Below, piece by piece: positions 27,582 to 36,599 of a DNA stretch of 64,000 nt. Origin of the DNA: CAVVDT01 sp963747005 (GTDB lineage: Bacteria > Pseudomonadota > Alphaproteobacteria > Rhizobiales > Aestuariivirgaceae); assembly GCA_963747005.1 (NCBI GenBank), contig CAVVDT010000007.1:310001-374000 (forward strand), in the 5' to 3' direction. Under the pieces are notes generated by a model. It saw only the letters and a program-made list of their open reading frames with translations. It was not told the DNA's origin and did no database searches. Position numbers and translations under genes: made by a program. Position 1 is the first letter of the stretch; each line of letters begins with the position of its first letter.

Positions 27582-27693
27582 GATCAGCATGCAATCGGGC
27601 GGAATCACCCAACTCCATAAAAGCTGATCGATTCCAATATGTTGAACATGATGTTATCCGAAAAGCGGTTTCCACTTTTTAGCCTCATGCTCT
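27582..27693 (+). repeat. Bipartite palindromic repeat, copy 3 (partly decayed)
   Basis: Outer arms of module 1 are intact (GATCAGC 27582-27588, GCTGATC 27623-27629) but the inner stem has several mismatches. Module 2 is GAACATGATG...CCTCATGCTCT, also degenerate. Its end overlaps the stop codon (27694-27692) of the L,D-transpeptidase gene on the minus strand, so it may serve as that gene's terminator. The 160 bp between it and the methyltransferase show nothing I recognise. Confidence 0.85.
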
Positions 27694-29305
27694 AGTTCCT
27701 GACCAGCGCGGCGTCCAGGATCTTGTCGCGGCCGTAGACGTCGCGGCGGAAATTGACGGTGCCGTCCTTGTCGACCCAGGCAGTCAGATAGGTGACGTAG
27801 ACCGGCACCTGATGCTCGAGGTTGACGATGCGCTGCTGGCCGGAATCGATCTGCGCCTTGATCTGGTCCATGGTCCAGCCCTGCGGACCGAGCAGCACCT
27901 CGGCCAGTTGCAAGGGATACTGCACCCGCATGCAGCCATGGGAGAAAAAGCGCTTGTCGCTGTTGAACAGGCTCTTGGACGGGGTGTCGTGGATATAGAC
28001 GTTGAACTTGTTGGGGAACATGAACTTGATGCGCCCCAGGGCATTCTTGTCACCAGAATCCTGGCGCAGCCGGTAGGGAATGCGCGACAGGGAATTCCAG
28101 TCGACGCTGTAGGGATTAATCTCGGTGCCGCTCGACGTCAGAATGCGGATATTGAGGGACTGCAGCGCGCCGGGGTTCTGGCGCAGCTTGGGCAGGTATT
28201 CATTGTTGGCGATGCTGGGCGGCACGTTCCAATAGGGATTGAAGACGATATAGCGCATCTTCTTGGTGAACACCGGGGTCGAGTGGAAGGGCTTGCCGAC
28301 CACCAGACGGGCGGTGTGGATGGTCTTTTCCCGATCGCCGCGTATCTCGACCACCTTGAGGGCCTGATCGGCGAGATTGACGAAGATGAAGCGCTCGCCC
28401 GGTTCATCGGTCATCCAGCGGCGGCGCTCCATGTTGCTGACGAGCTGGGTGATACGGTTCGCGACCGGGACATTGAGCTGGTCCATGGTGTCGGGGCCGA
28501 TGACGCCGTCGGCGTTGAGGCCGTGACGCTCCTGGAAATGCTCGACCGCCGCCTTGAGGCCATCATCGTAACTCTGGGAGGTGAGATCGGCCGTCTGCGG
28601 CAGGTCGCCTTCCGCCGCCAGGCGCAGGCGCAGGACCGGCATGCGGGGATCGCTCATGCCGGGCTTGAGGACGACGCCTGCCGGCAGGCGCGGCCAGCCG
28701 CCCTGGGCGGCGATCTTGCGGTAGTGGGCAAGGGCATCCTTGAGGCGCCAGTAGCGCGGGCTCTGGGGGGCGAGGGAGCGGATATAGGGGCCCAGATCCT
28801 CAGCCTGCTCGGCACCGTCGATCACCGTCAGGGGGCCGGGTCCGGCGGGTTGCAGGTGAATGTCGGAATTGATCTCGGAGGGCACGACGCGGCCGGTCGA
28901 GAGATCCTGGGCGTAGTCGACGAAAACCGTCGACAGCAGCAGATCAAGCTCGGCCAGTTCCTCCGGATTGGCGCTGGCGATGCGCTGCTCGATGTCGGGA
29001 ATGGAATAATTGGCAGGGTTGAGCCCCTGGTCGGCGGCCTCCTTGAGGTACTGGAGCAGCACCTTCGCCTTGGTCTTGGCGCCGTTGTCGCGGGTCCAGA
29101 TGGGCTTGAAGCTGCGATCCTGATAGAAGGCGAATATCTGGAACAGCTTTTGATCGTCGCTGGTGTTGCCGAGGGTGGTCTTGCCGCTGGTAATGAACTG
29201 CTTGATGGCATCGCCCACCGACTGGTTGTTACCGGCCATGAGCGGTGTCGCCATGAGGCCGATAAGCAGGGCGATGGCGATGAAGAAGCGGCTGAAACCT
29301 TGCAT
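27692..29305 (-). CDS. L,D-transpeptidase (YcbB/LdtD-like)
   Basis: A 537-residue exported enzyme that forms 3-3 peptidoglycan cross-links. A signal peptide covers about 1-24 (FFIAIALLIGLMATPLMAG). The N-terminal scaffold domain has LFQIFAFYQDRSFKPIWTRDNG; a peptidoglycan-binding domain follows (AVEHFQERHGLNADGVIGPDT), then the YkuD catalytic domain with IFVNLADQALKVVE and the active site SHGCMRV at 455-461 (C458). The length fits the YcbB subgroup. ATG 29305 is preceded by AAGGAG. The stop codon overlaps a palindromic repeat. Confidence 0.92.
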   Translation of the reverse strand: MQGFSRFFIAIALLIGLMATPLMAGNNQSVGDAIKQFITSGKTTLGNTSDDQKLFQIFAFYQDRSFKPIWTRDNGAKTKAKVLLQYLKEAADQGLNPANYSIPDIEQRIASANPEELAELDLLLSTVFVDYAQDLSTGRVVPSEINSDIHLQPAGPGPLTVIDGAEQAEDLGPYIRSLAPQSPRYWRLKDALAHYRKIAAQGGWPRLPAGVVLKPGMSDPRMPVLRLRLAAEGDLPQTADLTSQSYDDGLKAAVEHFQERHGLNADGVIGPDTMDQLNVPVANRITQLVSNMERRRWMTDEPGERFIFVNLADQALKVVEIRGDREKTIHTARLVVGKPFHSTPVFTKKMRYIVFNPYWNVPPSIANNEYLPKLRQNPGALQSLNIRILTSSGTEINPYSVDWNSLSRIPYRLRQDSGDKNALGRIKFMFPNKFNVYIHDTPSKSLFNSDKRFFSHGCMRVQYPLQLAEVLLGPQGWTMDQIKAQIDSGQQRIVNLEHQVPVYVTYLTAWVDKDGTVNFRRDVYGRDKILDAALVRN

Positions 29306-29389
29306 GCGATGCTCCTTGGCGTTCGGGCGGACCGGCGATTCACGCCGTGCTGCAAAGGATAGCGCGTCGGGCGGATTTGTCGACCGGGC

Positions 29390-30880
29390 TCAAGCGCTAT
29401 CGGCGGCGATGAGATGGGCGGCCTTTTCGGCCACCATCATCACCGCGTTGCAGATGTTGACGGTGACCATGCCGGGAAAGACCGAGGCATCGGCGATACG
29501 CAGACCGGCGATCCCCTTGACCCTGAGGTCGGGGGTGACGACGGCGAGGGGATCGCCGGCGGCGCCCATGCGGCAGGTGCCGCACGGGTGGTAGACCGTC
29601 TCGGCGGTATCGCGGGCATATGAGAAAAGTGCTTCATCGCTGTCGATGGCGGGCCCCGGCGCGATCTCGCGCGCCAGCCAGCGGGCGAGCACCGGGGCGG
29701 CGGCGAGACGGCGGGCATGGCGCAGGCCGGCGATAAGGGTTTTCCGGTCGTAGCCTTCAGGGTCGGTGAAATAGCCAAGCTCGATCGCCGGCTGGACGCC
29801 GGGGTCGGGGGAGACGAGACGCAGGCGGCCGCGGCTCCTGGGACGAGCGACATTGGGCGAGATCTTAACCCCGTGCTCGATGCCGCCATAGAGGGTGCGG
29901 CCAATGTGCTTTTCCCTGAGGCGCAGGATGAAATGATAGAGCACGTCGGGAGCGGGTGCCTTGTCCTCGAATTTCATGAGGAGGGTCGCCTCGCACGGCG
30001 TCAGGCGCGAGGGGGGTGCGGGCCGCCTCAGTTCATAGGCAATGGAGGCGGCGACATGGTCCATGAGGCTTTCGCCGATGCCGGGCAGGTCGGCGGCAAC
30101 CTGGATGCCGTGGCGCTGGAGGTCGGCTGCCGGGCCGAGGCCGGAAAGCATGAGCAGATGCGGGGTCTGGATGGCGCCGGCGGCGAGGATGACCTCGCGA
30201 CGTGCGATGACGCGGCCGCGACTGGTGTCGGCGCCGATGACCCGGCCGTCGGCGACGGCGAGGTTCCGGGCCAAGGTTTCGGTCCACACCTGGAGGTTTT
30301 CGGGCAGGCGCGACAGGGGGTGCAACAGGGCGATGGATGACGACTGGCGCAAGTGCCCCCTGACGTTCAAGGGGAACCAGCCGGTGCCGGCGCGGACGTT
30401 CTGGCGGAAATTGGTTTCCGGCGCTCCCAGCGCCATGGCGGCATCGATGAAGGCGCGGCTCAGGGCGTTGCCGGGCGGGGCCTCCTCGATGCCGAGGCTT
30501 TCACGGATGCGTTTCAGATGAGGCGCCATGGCCGCCGGCCCCCAGCCGGTTGCCCCGTGCGCCTCCCAGCTTTCGAGGTCGCTGGCGGGCGGCTCGATGA
30601 AGGCGCAGTCGTTGTGGTTGGCGCAACCGCCCAGCATCCTGGCACGGGCATAGGCGATGGGGCCGGGGGCGCCCGGAAAGGGCAGGGCCTCGAAACCCCA
30701 GTCGTAGCTTTCGTCCTGTTCGGACAGCCGCGACAGGTCGCAGGCGAGGGGGTCGCCCTCGTCGGACCTGCCGGCCTCGATGAGGATGACGCGGGCGCTT
30801 GTGGCATCGGCGAGACGGCGGGCGAGGATGCAGCCGGCAGCGCCGCCGCCGATGATGAGATAATCGCAAGCCGTGACCAT
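29390..30880 (-). CDS. GMC-family FAD oxidoreductase
   Basis: A 496-residue flavoprotein of the glucose-methanol-choline family. The dinucleotide-binding motif YLIIGGGAAGCILARRL is at the N terminus; GMC signatures include ARMLGGCANHNDCAF (about 80-95) and AAGAIQTPHLLMLSGLGP. The C-terminal catalytic region has ETVYHPCGTCRMG with the conserved histidine, then a second glycine-rich segment. It probably oxidises an alcohol or choline-like substrate, which sequence cannot specify. ATG 30880 and GTG 30889 are both possible; neither has a clear ribosome site. It lies downstream of the small secreted protein gene, separated by a strong hairpin. Confidence 0.9.
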   Translation of the reverse strand: MVTACDYLIIGGGAAGCILARRLADATSARVILIEAGRSDEGDPLACDLSRLSEQDESYDWGFEALPFPGAPGPIAYARARMLGGCANHNDCAFIEPPASDLESWEAHGATGWGPAAMAPHLKRIRESLGIEEAPPGNALSRAFIDAAMALGAPETNFRQNVRAGTGWFPLNVRGHLRQSSSIALLHPLSRLPENLQVWTETLARNLAVADGRVIGADTSRGRVIARREVILAAGAIQTPHLLMLSGLGPAADLQRHGIQVAADLPGIGESLMDHVAASIAYELRRPAPPSRLTPCEATLLMKFEDKAPAPDVLYHFILRLREKHIGRTLYGGIEHGVKISPNVARPRSRGRLRLVSPDPGVQPAIELGYFTDPEGYDRKTLIAGLRHARRLAAAPVLARWLAREIAPGPAIDSDEALFSYARDTAETVYHPCGTCRMGAAGDPLAVVTPDLRVKGIAGLRIADASVFPGMVTVNICNAVMMVAEKAAHLIAADSA

Positions 30881-30932
30881 GGCGGCCACTGTGGCACGGG
30901 CGAGGCGGTGGCGGAAAGGGCGCCACAGAAGC

Positions 30933-30964
30933 CAACCGGCCCGGAGGGAGGGCCGGGCCGGTTG
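30933..30964 (-). terminator. Strong GC hairpin, likely terminator
   Basis: Perfect 12-bp arms (30933-30944 and 30953-30964) with an 8-base loop. On the minus strand it lies about 100 bp after the stop of the small secreted protein and about 50 bp before the GMC gene; only a weak T-rich tail (GGCTTCTG) follows, so it may be an attenuator rather than a strict terminator. Confidence 0.55.
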
Positions 30965-31067
30965 CTTCGGTTCTGAAGGCGCTGCCTGCCGGACGCGGGG
31001 CGGGTCGAGGCGGGGGGGACGCTCGGGGTTATCCGGTAGCGGTGCGCCTTCAGAAGGGGTTCAGGTC

Positions 31068-31310
31068 TCAGTAGTAGCCGCAGACGCGCTTGTAGCGGGG
31101 AACGCTGATCCAGCCATAACCGTTCCAGATGGACTTGTAGCCGGCGAACACCGTGTGGCAGGGCGCCACATAGGCCGGGGCGTAGTAGCTGTTGTGGTAG
31201 CCGTAGACGGGGGCGCCGAAATAGACCCGGTAGCCGGCCGAAGCGGTGGACGCGACAGCGGCGGTGGCGGCGGCGGCGATGGTGAGGGCGATGAGGGTCT
31301 TGCGGATCAT
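31068..31310 (-). CDS. Small secreted tyrosine-rich protein
   Basis: An 80-residue protein not assigned to a family. A signal peptide (MIRKTLIALTIAAAATAAVASTASA, about 1-25) precedes a roughly 55-residue mature chain that is strikingly rich in tyrosine and has two cysteines (VAPCHTVF and KRVCGYY) that could form a disulfide. GGAGGAG lies 8 bases before ATG 31310, one of the strongest ribosome sites in the window, so high expression is likely. It is divergent from lgt and followed by a hairpin. Similar short exported proteins with a CxT...Y pattern are common in rhizobial genomes, mostly uncharacterised. Confidence 0.7.
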   Translation of the reverse strand: MIRKTLIALTIAAAATAAVASTASAGYRVYFGAPVYGYHNSYYAPAYVAPCHTVFAGYKSIWNGYGWISVPRYKRVCGYY

Positions 31311-31493
31311 GGGTCTGTCTCCTCCAGGTTGGGTGGGGTGGCCATGTCGCCGTTCCCCGTTGATGGCACCGGTTATAGCGACACGAAACTGAACCGGGTC
31401 TGATGGCGCCGTTTAGCTGGCGTTCATGTTGGTGATCCTTGTCGCATTTGCGATTGACGGGCGGCGGTTGAGACTGCACTTTCGCCGGCGCCC

Positions 31494-32312
31494 ATGCCGA
31501 TCCTCCTTGCCATTCCTTTTCCGGCCATCGATCCCGTCGCCTTCCATGTGGGACCGCTGGCGGTGCGCTGGTATGCGCTTGCCTATATGGCGGGGCTGCT
31601 GTTCGCGGTGTGGTATGCCAAGCATCTGGCCGCAACCCCCGCCCTGTGGGCCGGCAAGACCCCGACCCTCAAGCCGGAGGAGGTGGACGACCTGTTGTTG
31701 TGGGCGACCTTCGGCGTGGTGCTGGGCGGCCGGCTCGGCTATGTGCTGTTCTACAACCCGGCGCATTATTTCGCCCACCCGCTCGACGTCTTCAAGGTGT
31801 GGTCGGGCGGCATGTCGTTCCACGGCGGCTTCCTCGGCGTGGCGGTGGCGCTGTTCTGCTACGGGCGCTGGCGCAAGGTGGGGCTGGACAGGCTGCTCGA
31901 TCTCGCCGCACCCGGGGTTCCGGTCGGGCTGATGCTGGGGCGCTTGGCCAATTTCATCAACGGCGAACTGTTCGGGCGGCCGAGCGATGTGCCGTGGGCG
32001 ATGGTGTTTCCCATGGGCGGTGACGTGGCGCGCCATCCCAGCCAGCTCTACGAGGCGGGACTTGAAGGGGTCGTCCTGTTCATCGTGCTGAGGATCGCCA
32101 CCCATCGCTACAAGGCGCTGTCGCGGCCGGGCCTCGTCTCGGCAGTGTTCGCCATCGGCTATGCCAGCGCCCGCATCATCGGGGAATTCTTCCGCCAGCC
32201 CGATATCCAGATCGGCTATCTCAGCGGCGGGCTCACCATGGGGATGCTGTTGTCGCTGCCGCTCATGGGGATCGGCATCTGGCTGGCCATCCGGGCAAGG
32301 CGGCAGGGATGA
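31494..32312 (+). CDS. lgt: Prolipoprotein diacylglyceryl transferase
   Basis: A 272-residue inner-membrane enzyme that transfers a diacylglyceryl group to the lipobox cysteine of prolipoproteins. The Lgt signature GRLANFINGELFGRPS lies near residues 149-164; HGGFLGV carries the conserved catalytic histidine, and RHPSQLYEA follows. Seven hydrophobic segments are visible. ATG 31494 opens the run lgt / MidA-like / pgeF; the stop overlaps the next start (ATGA). A substrate lies four genes downstream, the lipoprotein at 35370. Confidence 0.95.
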   Translation: MPILLAIPFPAIDPVAFHVGPLAVRWYALAYMAGLLFAVWYAKHLAATPALWAGKTPTLKPEEVDDLLLWATFGVVLGGRLGYVLFYNPAHYFAHPLDVFKVWSGGMSFHGGFLGVAVALFCYGRWRKVGLDRLLDLAAPGVPVGLMLGRLANFINGELFGRPSDVPWAMVFPMGGDVARHPSQLYEAGLEGVVLFIVLRIATHRYKALSRPGLVSAVFAIGYASARIIGEFFRQPDIQIGYLSGGLTMGMLLSLPLMGIGIWLAIRARRQG

Positions 32313-33418
32313 AGGCAGGGAGCGAAACGGCGCTCGGCGCCGAACTGAAGGCGATGATCGCCGCCGACGGGCCGCTCGGCATCGATGCCTTGATGACCCA
32401 GTGCCTCACCCATCCGCGCCATGGCTATTATATGGGCCGCGACCCGTTCGGGCGGGGCGGCGACTTTATCACCGCGCCGGAAGTCTCGCAGATGTTCGGC
32501 GAACTGATCGGCGTGTGGTGCGCGGCGGCGTGGCGGATGATGGATGCCCCCGATATCATCAACCTGGTGGAACTGGGGCCGGGGCGCGGCACGCTGATGA
32601 CCGACATGGCACGCGCCGCCAAGGTGATGCCGGGCCTCGGGCAGGCCTTGCGGCTCACCCTGGTGGAGGTGAGCCCGGCGCTCATGGCGGCACAGCAGAA
32701 AACCCTGAAAAACGCCGGGCTCGAGGCGGTATGGCACCAGCGCTTCGAGGACGTGCCGGCAGGGCCGCTGCTGGTCATTGCCAACGAATTCCTCGATGCC
32801 CTGCCGGTGCGCCAGTTCGTGCGCACGGGGGCGGGATTTCGCGAGCGGGTGGTGGGCCTTGGCGACGACGGGGCGCTCACCTTCGGCGTGGCGGGAGAGG
32901 CCGTGGCGGATGGGCTGATGCCGGACTGGGCGCGAACCGCCCCAGAAGGGTCGATCATCGAGATATCGCCGGCCCGCGAGGCGCTGGCCGAGGCGATCGG
33001 CGCGCGCATCGCGGCGCAAAACGGCGCGGCCCTTATCATCGATTACGGCCACACGACGTCGGGGCCGGGCGATACGCTGCAGGCGGTGAAGAAGCATCGG
33101 CCGACGGGCGTTCTGGCCACGCCGGGCGAGGCCGATCTTACCGCGCATGTGGATTTCGCGGCAACCGGGCGCGCCCTTGAACGCGGCGGGGCCAGGGTCC
33201 ATGGTCCCCTGACGCAGGGCGGTTTTCTCATGGGCATGGGCCTCAAGGAGCGCGAGGAGGTGCTGAAGCGGCGGGCCGACCAGCGCCAGCGCATCGTCAT
33301 CGCGCGCGCCGCGCAGCGACTGGCGGCGGGCACCGGCATGGGGCAACTCTTCAAGGTCATCGCCGCCACCCATCCGGGTCTTGCCGATCCGCATCCCTTC
33401 CAGACGGGCCAACCATGA
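32309..33418 (+). CDS. MidA/NDUFAF7-family SAM-dependent methyltransferase
   Basis: A 369-residue protein of the family whose mitochondrial members methylate an arginine of a complex I subunit. Signature segments: HGYYMGRDPFGRGGDFITAPEVSQMFGE near the N terminus, NLVELGPGRGTLM (SAM motif I), NEFLDALPVRQFV and LIIDYGH. In bacteria the substrate is not established. It overlaps lgt and pgeF by four bases at each end, a well-conserved alphaproteobacterial order. No irregularities are seen. Confidence 0.92.
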   Translation: MKAGSETALGAELKAMIAADGPLGIDALMTQCLTHPRHGYYMGRDPFGRGGDFITAPEVSQMFGELIGVWCAAAWRMMDAPDIINLVELGPGRGTLMTDMARAAKVMPGLGQALRLTLVEVSPALMAAQQKTLKNAGLEAVWHQRFEDVPAGPLLVIANEFLDALPVRQFVRTGAGFRERVVGLGDDGALTFGVAGEAVADGLMPDWARTAPEGSIIEISPAREALAEAIGARIAAQNGAALIIDYGHTTSGPGDTLQAVKKHRPTGVLATPGEADLTAHVDFAATGRALERGGARVHGPLTQGGFLMGMGLKEREEVLKRRADQRQRIVIARAAQRLAAGTGMGQLFKVIAATHPGLADPHPFQTGQP

Positions 33419-34182
33419 TCGCCGCCAGTCATCTTGAGGCCATCGGCCATGTCGCGCATGGCTTCTTCACCCGTGAGGGGGGGCAATCGGCGGGCATCTA
33501 TGCCTCGCTCAATTGCGGCTTCGGCTCCGACGACGATCCTGAGAAGGTTGCCGCCAACCGCGCCATTGTCGCCGGACAGATGGGCATCGAGGCGAGCCAT
33601 CTCGTGACGGTGTGGCAGTGGCACAGCGCCGATGTGAAGGTGGTGCGCGAGCCCTGGGACCCGCAGCATCCGCCCAAGGCCGACGCCATGGTGAGCGATC
33701 GGCCGGGCCTGGGGCTCGGTGTGCTCAGCGCCGATTGCACACCGGTCCTGTTCGCCGACCGCGCGGCCCGGATCATCGGGGCGGCGCACGCCGGCTGGAA
33801 GGGGGCGCTGGGCGGGGTGATCGAAGCAACGGTCGCGGCCATGGAGGGGCTCGGTGCGGAACGCCGGCGTATCGCTGCCGCCATAGGCCCCACCATCTCG
33901 CAGGCCAATTACGAGGTGGGCGCGGAATTCGAGGAACGGTTCATCGGGGCCGACGAGAGCCATCGACGGTTTTTCGTTGCTTCCCGGCGGGCGGGGCATT
34001 TCATGTTCGACCTGCCGGGCTTCGTCAGGGTGCGGCTGATGCATCTGGGCTTGGGCGCGATCGAGGATGTGGCCTTGTGCACCTATGGCGACGAGGCGCG
34101 GTTCTTCAGCTACCGGCGCACCACGCATCGCGGCGAAGGCGATTACGGGCGGCAGGTTTCGGCCATCGCCATCAGGAGTTGA
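33415..34182 (+). CDS. pgeF: Peptidoglycan editing factor / multicopper-like polyphenol oxidase
   Basis: A 255-residue protein of the YfiH/PgeF (laccase-domain) family. GFFTREGGQSAGIYASLN is the N-terminal motif; histidine/cysteine ligands occur in VWQWHSADV, LSADCTPVLFAD and GAAHAGWKGALGG. In E. coli PgeF corrects wrongly incorporated serine in muropeptides; other members act on purine nucleosides, so the precise activity here is uncertain. It follows the MidA-like gene with a 4-base overlap. The length is normal. Confidence 0.9.
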   Translation: MIAASHLEAIGHVAHGFFTREGGQSAGIYASLNCGFGSDDDPEKVAANRAIVAGQMGIEASHLVTVWQWHSADVKVVREPWDPQHPPKADAMVSDRPGLGLGVLSADCTPVLFADRAARIIGAAHAGWKGALGGVIEATVAAMEGLGAERRRIAAAIGPTISQANYEVGAEFEERFIGADESHRRFFVASRRAGHFMFDLPGFVRVRLMHLGLGAIEDVALCTYGDEARFFSYRRTTHRGEGDYGRQVSAIAIRS

Positions 34183-34194
34183 GGGAAAACAACC

Positions 34195-35346
34195 ATGGCA
34201 CTGCATTTCGAAGCGAAGGAATACAAGACCCGCCAGCGGGCGGTGCGGCGCGAACTGGAGGCAGCGGGGCTCGACGGGCTCTTGATGTTCCAGCAGGAGT
34301 CCATGTACTACCTCACCGGCTATGACAGCTTCGGCTTCTGCTTCTTCCAGTGCCTCTATCTGGGCACCGACGGCAGGCTGGCGCTGCTCACCCGCTCGGC
34401 CGACCTGCGGCAGGCGCAGCACACCTCGATGCTTTCCGACATCCGCATCTGGACCGACGAGGCCGGCGCCGATCCGGCGCACCAGTTGCGCGACATGCTG
34501 GAAAGCCTCGGGGCGCGCGGCAAGCGGCTGGGTATCGAGAGCAATTCCTATGGCCTCACCCATTTCAACGGCAAGCGGGTCGATGCGGCGCTGAAGGGCT
34601 TTGCGCGGCTGGAGGAGGCCTCGGAACTGGTGAACGCCCTGAGGGCCATCAAGTCGCCGGCCGAACTGGCTTATGTGCGCAAGGCGGCGAAGCTCGGCGA
34701 TGCGGCATTGAAGGCCGGCGTCGAGGCGACCCGCGCCGGGGCCAACGAGGGCGATATCCTGGCTGCCCAGCACGCGGCGATCTTTTCCGGCGGCGGCGAT
34801 TATCCCGGCAACGAGTTCATCATCGGTTCAGGCGCCGATGCGCTGTTGTGCCGCTACAAGTCGGGCCGCCGCAAATTGTCGAAGCGCGACCAGCTCACCC
34901 TGGAGTTTGCGGGCGTCTACCGCCACTATCATGCCGCCTTCATGCGCACCCTGCTGACGGGAGCCCCGAAAAAGCGCCATGTCGCGCTGCACGCCGCCTG
35001 TGCCGAGGCGCTTCAGGCCTGCGAGGCGGCGATGAAGCCCGGAAACACGGCGGGCGAGGTGTTCGATGCCCACGCCCGGGTGATGGACGCCCACGGCATG
35101 GAAAGGCACCGGCTGAACGCCTGCGGCTATTCGCTGGGCGCCAAATTCACCCCGAGCTGGATGGACACGCCGATGTTCTATCGCGGCAATCCCTTCGTTC
35201 TGAAGCGCAACATGGTGATGTTCGCCCACATGATCCTCATGGATTCCGACAGCGGCTGCGCCATGACGCTGGGGCGCACCTATGTCATCGGCGCCCGGGG
35301 GGCCGAACCTCTGTCGCAATATCCGCTTAATCTCATCGTGAGATAG
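34195..35346 (+). CDS. M24-fold (Xaa-Pro peptidase/ectoine hydrolase-like) protein lacking metal ligands
   Basis: A 383-residue two-domain 'pita-bread' protein: an N-terminal creatinase domain (LMFQQESMYYLTGYDSFGF) and a C-terminal M24 domain. The usual metal ligands seem absent: where D...D is expected the sequence reads LEFAGVYRHYHAAFMRT, and the GHGIG histidine region reads ACGYSLGAKFTPSW. This pattern resembles ectoine hydrolase (DoeA/EutD), which works without the dinuclear metal site. No ectoine deacetylase lies nearby, so the substrate is unknown. GAGGGAAAAC precedes ATG 34195, 12 bp after pgeF. Confidence 0.8.
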   Translation: MALHFEAKEYKTRQRAVRRELEAAGLDGLLMFQQESMYYLTGYDSFGFCFFQCLYLGTDGRLALLTRSADLRQAQHTSMLSDIRIWTDEAGADPAHQLRDMLESLGARGKRLGIESNSYGLTHFNGKRVDAALKGFARLEEASELVNALRAIKSPAELAYVRKAAKLGDAALKAGVEATRAGANEGDILAAQHAAIFSGGGDYPGNEFIIGSGADALLCRYKSGRRKLSKRDQLTLEFAGVYRHYHAAFMRTLLTGAPKKRHVALHAACAEALQACEAAMKPGNTAGEVFDAHARVMDAHGMERHRLNACGYSLGAKFTPSWMDTPMFYRGNPFVLKRNMVMFAHMILMDSDSGCAMTLGRTYVIGARGAEPLSQYPLNLIVR

Positions 35347-35369
35347 TCGGCGCGGAGGTTGGCAGGAAA

Positions 35370-36464
35370 ATGCTGGCTACGGGCACGACAGGACCGGGTC
35401 GTTTGATGCGGGGCGCAGTGGCGCTCGCGGTGATGCTGGCGCTTGCGGTGATGCTGGCGGCCTGCGCCGGCATCAACAATCCGTTTTCCAAATCGCGCGG
35501 ATCGCTGCTGTCGCCGTCGGGCAAAACGCCGCCGCCGGTCACCGTCGCCGCCATGAACGGCCTGCCGGCCGACAAGGCCGAGGTGCTGTTCACGTCGCTG
35601 GCCGCGGCGGCGGGCAAGCGCGATATCGCCATCGTCAAGGGCCAGATTGCCGGCAATTTCACCATGAGCGGCGATTTCCAGGCGCTGCCCGGCAGTGCCG
35701 GTGTGGTGGTCAATTACCGCTGGGTGGTGACCGACGCCCATGGCCAGGTCATCCATACCATCCAGTCCCAGGAAACCGGCGGACCGGCGACGGGCGATCC
35801 GTGGGCCGGCGTGGATGCCGACCTGTTGCGCCGCGTTGCCGCGTTTACCGCGGAGACCCTGTCGAGCCGGCTGTCGCAACTGGGCTATGCCACGCAGGCC
35901 GCCGGCCTTCCGCCGCCGCCCTACGCCATGGCGATGGCGGGGCCCGATGCGGAAAAGGACGTCGACCTCGAAACCCTCTATGGCCCCAACTACGCGGCCA
36001 TAACGCCGGTCGTGGATGCGCCCCCGACGGCACAGGCCCTGGCCGTCGATGCCCCCGTGCCGGCACCCGAGACGGCCACGGCGAAAAAACCCTCCGAGCC
36101 CGGCATTCACGCCGTGGCGGTCACCAGCGTCAGCGGATCACCGGGCAAGGGCAACGATGAATTGCTGGCCGCCATGCGCCAGACCCTGGCGGCGGCCGGC
36201 TGGGAGGTCATCACCCGCGCCCGCGCCGATGCCCTGACGATCCACGGCGAGGTCGGCCTGGCGCCACCCGGCGACAAGACCCAGCGGGTGACGCTCAGGT
36301 GGGTCGTCGCCATGCCGGACGGGCGTGTGCTGGGCACCGTCGACCAGGCCAACCAGGTGCCCGCCGGCTCGCTCGATCACGGCTGGGGCCAGACCGCGGC
36401 ACTGGCCACCCAGGCCGCCTCGCAAGGCATCTTCGCGGTGGTGCGAAAGGCGCAGTCGTCATAG
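35370..36464 (+). CDS. Lipoprotein with two related domains
   Basis: A 364-residue predicted lipoprotein. After a helix at about 13-30 the lipobox LAAC places the lipidated cysteine near residue 32. Two segments of about 100 residues look like copies of one domain: VAAMNGLP...VNYRWVVTDAHGQVIHT...DPWAGVDADLL (about 58-165) and VTSVSGSP...VTLRWVVAMPDGRVLGT...DHGWGQTAALA (about 250-360), joined by a Pro/Ala-rich linker. I do not know the function. Homologous genes tend to sit between pgeF and prs in alphaproteobacteria. AGGAAA precedes ATG 35370. Confidence 0.72.
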   Translation: MLATGTTGPGRLMRGAVALAVMLALAVMLAACAGINNPFSKSRGSLLSPSGKTPPPVTVAAMNGLPADKAEVLFTSLAAAAGKRDIAIVKGQIAGNFTMSGDFQALPGSAGVVVNYRWVVTDAHGQVIHTIQSQETGGPATGDPWAGVDADLLRRVAAFTAETLSSRLSQLGYATQAAGLPPPPYAMAMAGPDAEKDVDLETLYGPNYAAITPVVDAPPTAQALAVDAPVPAPETATAKKPSEPGIHAVAVTSVSGSPGKGNDELLAAMRQTLAAAGWEVITRARADALTIHGEVGLAPPGDKTQRVTLRWVVAMPDGRVLGTVDQANQVPAGSLDHGWGQTAALATQAASQGIFAVVRKAQSS

Positions 36465-36599
36465 CGCCGGGCGCGACGTTAGAACATCGGCGCGGAAGCA
36501 ACGTCGCGGTTGGCAACCGGCGTTCGAGACTGTAAGACCCTTGGCGATAGGGGCGGGCGGCTGGCCTGTCCGGGGCAAAACCACGACCAGGGGCGCTCG

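Noticed and set aside
33043..34773. 576-codon minus-strand frame
   Set aside because: Antisense to midA-like, pgeF and M24 genes, all clearly real.
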